Assembly (NCBI RefSeq): GCF_024138395.1 | Contig: NZ_JAMYDU010000001.1 | Span: 372,001 to 436,000 of the forward strand | DNA length: 64,000 nt | Direction of reading: 5' to 3' | From: Pseudomonas mandelii | Lineage (GTDB): Bacteria > Pseudomonadota > Gammaproteobacteria > Pseudomonadales > Pseudomonadaceae | In this document: positions 61,766 through 64,000 of the stretch, piece by piece | How the letters are laid out: each line of letters begins with the position of its first letter | Position numbering within the stretch: position 1 is the stretch's first letter | Translations under genes and position numbers: made by a program | Notes under the pieces: model-generated | Database searches by the model: none | Told to the model about the DNA's origin: nothing | Seen by the model: the letters and a program-made list of their open reading frames with translations, nothing else

Positions 61766-62314
61766 TCAGAAGTTAGCCGGGGTGTTGGCGCTGATGATTT
61801 CAGCCTCATCCGCGCCAATATTGCGAAACCGATGCGGCAGCGTCGTCGGAAAGTAATACCCATCTCCGGCATTCAGCACACTAATCTGTCCATCCACCGT
61901 CAGCTCAACCGTGCCACGGGTTACGAGCCCGCACTCCTCCCCTTCAGCATGCACAATCGGCTCTTCGCCCGAACTCGCCCCAGGCGCGTACTGCTCGCGC
62001 AAAAGCCGCATCTGCCTACTCGGCACCGAAGCGCCAATCAGCAACAACCGCAACCCATGACGCCCGAGATCCGGCTGTTCATTGGCGCGGAACACGTATT
62101 GGTGCTCGCGAGGCGGTTGGTCGAAGGTGAAGAAGTCCGCTAAAGACATGGGGATGCCTTCGAGCAGTTTTTTGAGGGAGCTGACGGAGGGACTGACGCG
62201 ATTCTGTTCGATCAGGGAAATGGTGGCATTGGTGACGCCGCTACGCCGGGCCAGCTCGCGCTGGGAGAGTTTGTAGCTTTCGCGTACTAATTTGAGTCGT
62301 GAGCCCGTGTCCAT
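61766..62314 (-). CDS. puuR: PuuR-like XRE-cupin transcriptional regulator
   Basis: 182 aa. An N-terminal XRE HTH (LKLVRESYKLSQRELARRSGVTNATISLIEQNRVSPSVSSL, in part, res ~7-48) precedes a C-terminal cupin (VTRGTVELTVDGQISVLNAGDGYYFPTTLPHRFRN). Length and domain order match E. coli PuuR (185 aa), repressor of putrescine use. A PuuB-like oxidase lies ~450 bp upstream, in the same orientation, which supports the polyamine role. Confidence 0.82.
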   Translation of the reverse strand: MDTGSRLKLVRESYKLSQRELARRSGVTNATISLIEQNRVSPSVSSLKKLLEGIPMSLADFFTFDQPPREHQYVFRANEQPDLGRHGLRLLLIGASVPSRQMRLLREQYAPGASSGEEPIVHAEGEECGLVTRGTVELTVDGQISVLNAGDGYYFPTTLPHRFRNIGADEAEIISANTPANF

Positions 62315-62515
62315 GACAGCCTTATGCGAAGAATACTTAAGGGGTAATGGGGGTGGGTGGCGGGCGACTGGTGGCCGCGGATTACGCCGTTTCCCGTCCC
62401 GGAACCGTGGAAGGCGGGTATTAAATCACGTTTGTTGGTGTTGCTCAGCAGGTTCGATAAACGGCTGTGAAAAAAGCCGGCGGGCCCCTGATGCAGGTCG
62501 GTCAGATGCGGGAAT

Positions 62516-62606
62516 TGTGGGAGTGAGCCTGCTTGCGATGGCGGTGTGTCAGGCGATATTGATGGCGGCTGATATGGCCTCATCGCGAGCAGGCTCGCTC
62601 CCACAG
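62516..62606. repeat. REP pair, GTGGGAGYGAGC family
   Basis: TGTGGGAGTGAGCCTGCTTGC opposite GCGAGCAGGCTCGCTCCCACA. The 62315-62515 stretch before it holds no gene I can support. Confidence 0.9.
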
Positions 62607-62649
62607 TTTGGTCCGGGTTGACCATCAACTTGGTGTTCGGCCTGGATCC

Positions 62650-62742
62650 CTGTGGGCGCGAGCCTGCTCGCGATGGCGGTGTTTCAGGTGACATCAATGT
62701 TGACTGTGCCGCCGTCATCGCGGGCAAGCCCGCTCCCACAGG
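62650..62742. repeat. REP pair, hybrid arms
   Basis: TGTGGGCGCGAGCCTGCTCGCGA opposite TCGCGGGCAAGCCCGCTCCCACA; the two arms come from different REP subtypes. Confidence 0.88.
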
Positions 62743-62770
62743 TATTGTGGTGCCGCCAGTTGCGGTTGGG

Positions 62771-64000
62771 TTAGATACCGAAACGGTCGCGTAGCGCGTA
62801 ATACGCGGCGCCCATGGCGGTGAGTGGGGCCTGGAAGGTGCGGCCACCGAGCATCGGCATGTGCGGCAGGGAGGCGAAGGCGTCGAAGCGTTCGGCGTCG
62901 CCGCGGATCATTTCCGAGATGAGTTTGCCGGCCAGGTGCGAGCAGGTGACGCCGTGGCCGCTGTAGCCTTGCATGTAGTAGGCGTTTTTTTCGATGCGGC
63001 CGAATTGCGGCATGCGTGACATGGTCAGCAGGAAGTTGCCGGTCCAGCGGTAGTCGATTTTTACGTCCTTCAATTGCGGGAAAGTCTTGAGGATTTTTGG
63101 TTTGATCAGTTGTTCGATGTCGTCGGGCTCGCGAGCGCCGTAGACCACGCCGCCGCCGTACAGCAGGCGGTTGTCGGCGGTGAGGCGGTAGTAGTCGAGC
63201 AGGTAGTTGCAGTCCTCGACGCAGTAGTTGTTGCTGATCAGGCTGCGGGCGACTTTTTCGGACAGCGGCTCAGTGACGACGATTTGCGAACCGCAGGGCA
63301 TGCTTTTGCGCGTGACGCGGTTGTCGAGGTCTTGAGGCAGGTAGGCGTTGCCGGCGATCAGCAGGTACTTGGCCCGCACCACGCCTTTGGCGGTGCGCAC
63401 GGTGATCGGTTCGCCGTAGGTGATTTCCACGGCAGCGGACTGTTCGTAGATTTTGCCGCCCAGGCTGATGATCGCGGCGGCTTCGCCAAGGGCCAGGTTC
63501 AGCGGGTGGATGTGGCCGCCCTGCATGTCGAGCAGGCCGCCGACGTAGTTGTCGCAACCCACTTCGCGCTTGATATCAGCGGCGTCGAGCATTCTCAGGT
63601 TTTTGTTGCCGTAGCGCTCCCAGCTGCTCTTCTGTTCGGCCAGGCCATTGAGTTGTTTTTTGTTCAGCGCTGCGAAGATGCCGCCGGGGCGGTAATCGCA
63701 TTTGATGTCGTATTCTTTGATGCGCGAACGGATGATGTCGGCGCCTTCGAAAATCATGCTGCCGAGCACTTCGGCGGTTTTGTCGCCGTAGCGCTCTTCG
63801 ATGACATCGACGTCACGGCTGTAGGAGTTGACCAGTTGGCCGCCGTTGCGACCGCTGGCGCCGAAGCCGACTTTGGCGGCTTCCAGCACGGTGACGCTGT
63901 AGCCCGCTTCGCTGAGGAACAGCGCCGAGGACAGACCGGTGTAGCCGGCGCCGATCACGCAGACGTCGCAGTCCACCGCTTGTTCCAGCACCGGGAAGTC
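62771..64000 (-). CDS. puuB: PuuB-like gamma-glutamylputrescine oxidase, 5' truncated by window
   Basis: ~410 codons are present; the N-terminal ~20 residues lie beyond position 64000. The FAD motif VIGAGYTGLSSALFLSEAG and the GASGRNGGQLVNSYSRDVD block follow at once. The C-terminal YMQGYSGHGVTCSHLAGKLISEMI matches DadA/PuuB-type amine oxidases. It oxidises gamma-glutamyl-putrescine to the aldehyde in polyamine catabolism. The downstream PuuR-like gene supports this, though a related FAD amine oxidase cannot be ruled out. Confidence 0.82.
   Translation of the reverse strand, partial: DFPVLEQAVDCDVCVIGAGYTGLSSALFLSEAGYSVTVLEAAKVGFGASGRNGGQLVNSYSRDVDVIEERYGDKTAEVLGSMIFEGADIIRSRIKEYDIKCDYRPGGIFAALNKKQLNGLAEQKSSWERYGNKNLRMLDAADIKREVGCDNYVGGLLDMQGGHIHPLNLALGEAAAIISLGGKIYEQSAAVEITYGEPITVRTAKGVVRAKYLLIAGNAYLPQDLDNRVTRKSMPCGSQIVVTEPLSEKVARSLISNNYCVEDCNYLLDYYRLTADNRLLYGGGVVYGAREPDDIEQLIKPKILKTFPQLKDVKIDYRWTGNFLLTMSRMPQFGRIEKNAYYMQGYSGHGVTCSHLAGKLISEMIRGDAERFDAFASLPHMPMLGGRTFQAPLTAMGAAYYALRDRFGI

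Noticed and set aside
7444..62742. The spaced inverted repeats as a CRISPR array
   Set aside because: Units are isolated inverted pairs kilobases apart, with no regular spacing or spacers and no cas genes.

Overview
The window reads as chromosomal backbone of a fluorescent-group Pseudomonas. Indicators are high GC, a bkd branched-chain keto-acid dehydrogenase end followed by ilvE, Pseudomonas-type DUF6124 and DUF5329 proteins, and many copies of the short inverted repeats (GTAGGAGC...GCTCCTAC and GTAGCAGCTG...CAGCTGCTAC) that litter intergenic DNA in this genus. No rRNA, tRNA, CRISPR array, integrase or transposase was seen.

Layout. 1-2.9 kb: end of the bkd operon (E2 end, lpdV) and ilvE. 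3-6.2 kb: a decayed LysR/LysE pair, then an ArsR-type regulator divergent from a cytochrome P450. 6.1-12.5 kb: the cobalt/nickel exporter and sensor dmeF-dmeR, an FKBP, a Kef-type antiporter, an AlkD-like HEAT protein, and a DUF6124 gene with a long structured leader. 13-17.4 kb: a LysR regulator divergent from a GMC oxidoreductase and an MHS transporter. 17.7-21.3 kb: DUF427, a cupin, topoisomerase III and a GNAT enzyme. 22.4-25 kb: cyanate detoxification (cynR, cynS, cynT). 25-38.6 kb: housekeeping and accessory genes (ProA-like dehydrogenase, DUF3616, glutaminase, DoxX, dienelactone hydrolase, MFS, an orphan ABC binding protein, a Mop protein, LysE, GFA, VOC, Mut7-C) and a 24-residue membrane peptide. 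38.7-50.4 kb: amidase, cell-wall hydrolase, CAP protein, chrA, small envelope proteins, DeoR and LysR regulators, an NQO-type reductase, a candidate structured ncRNA and a frameshifted DUF2798 gene. 50.4-55.8 kb: isochorismatase/AraC pair, a lipoprotein and SUFU-domain gene flanked by direct repeats, and a second structured leader with its small gene. 56-61.7 kb: an isonitrile-synthase operon with a divergent dihaem cytochrome. 61.8-64 kb: PuuR and the C-terminal part of a PuuB-like oxidase.

The most interesting content is (i) a three-gene operon at 56051-59550 with two isonitrile synthases, one fused to a TauD-type Fe/2-oxoglutarate dioxygenase, and a HAD phosphatase translationally coupled between them. 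This points to an isonitrile natural product whose pathway layout I do not recognise. (ii) A multi-hairpin RNA leader is present twice, upstream of two small DUF genes about 43 kb apart, with compensatory base changes in its helices. This suggests a conserved cis-acting RNA or sRNA family. (iii) A closed, roughly 200-nt structured RNA with its own terminator and an extended -10 promoter lies at 47.8-48.0 kb. Several genes are broken (LysR/LysE, DUF2798, a small secreted protein), and three intact genes take their stop codon from an adjoining repeat.
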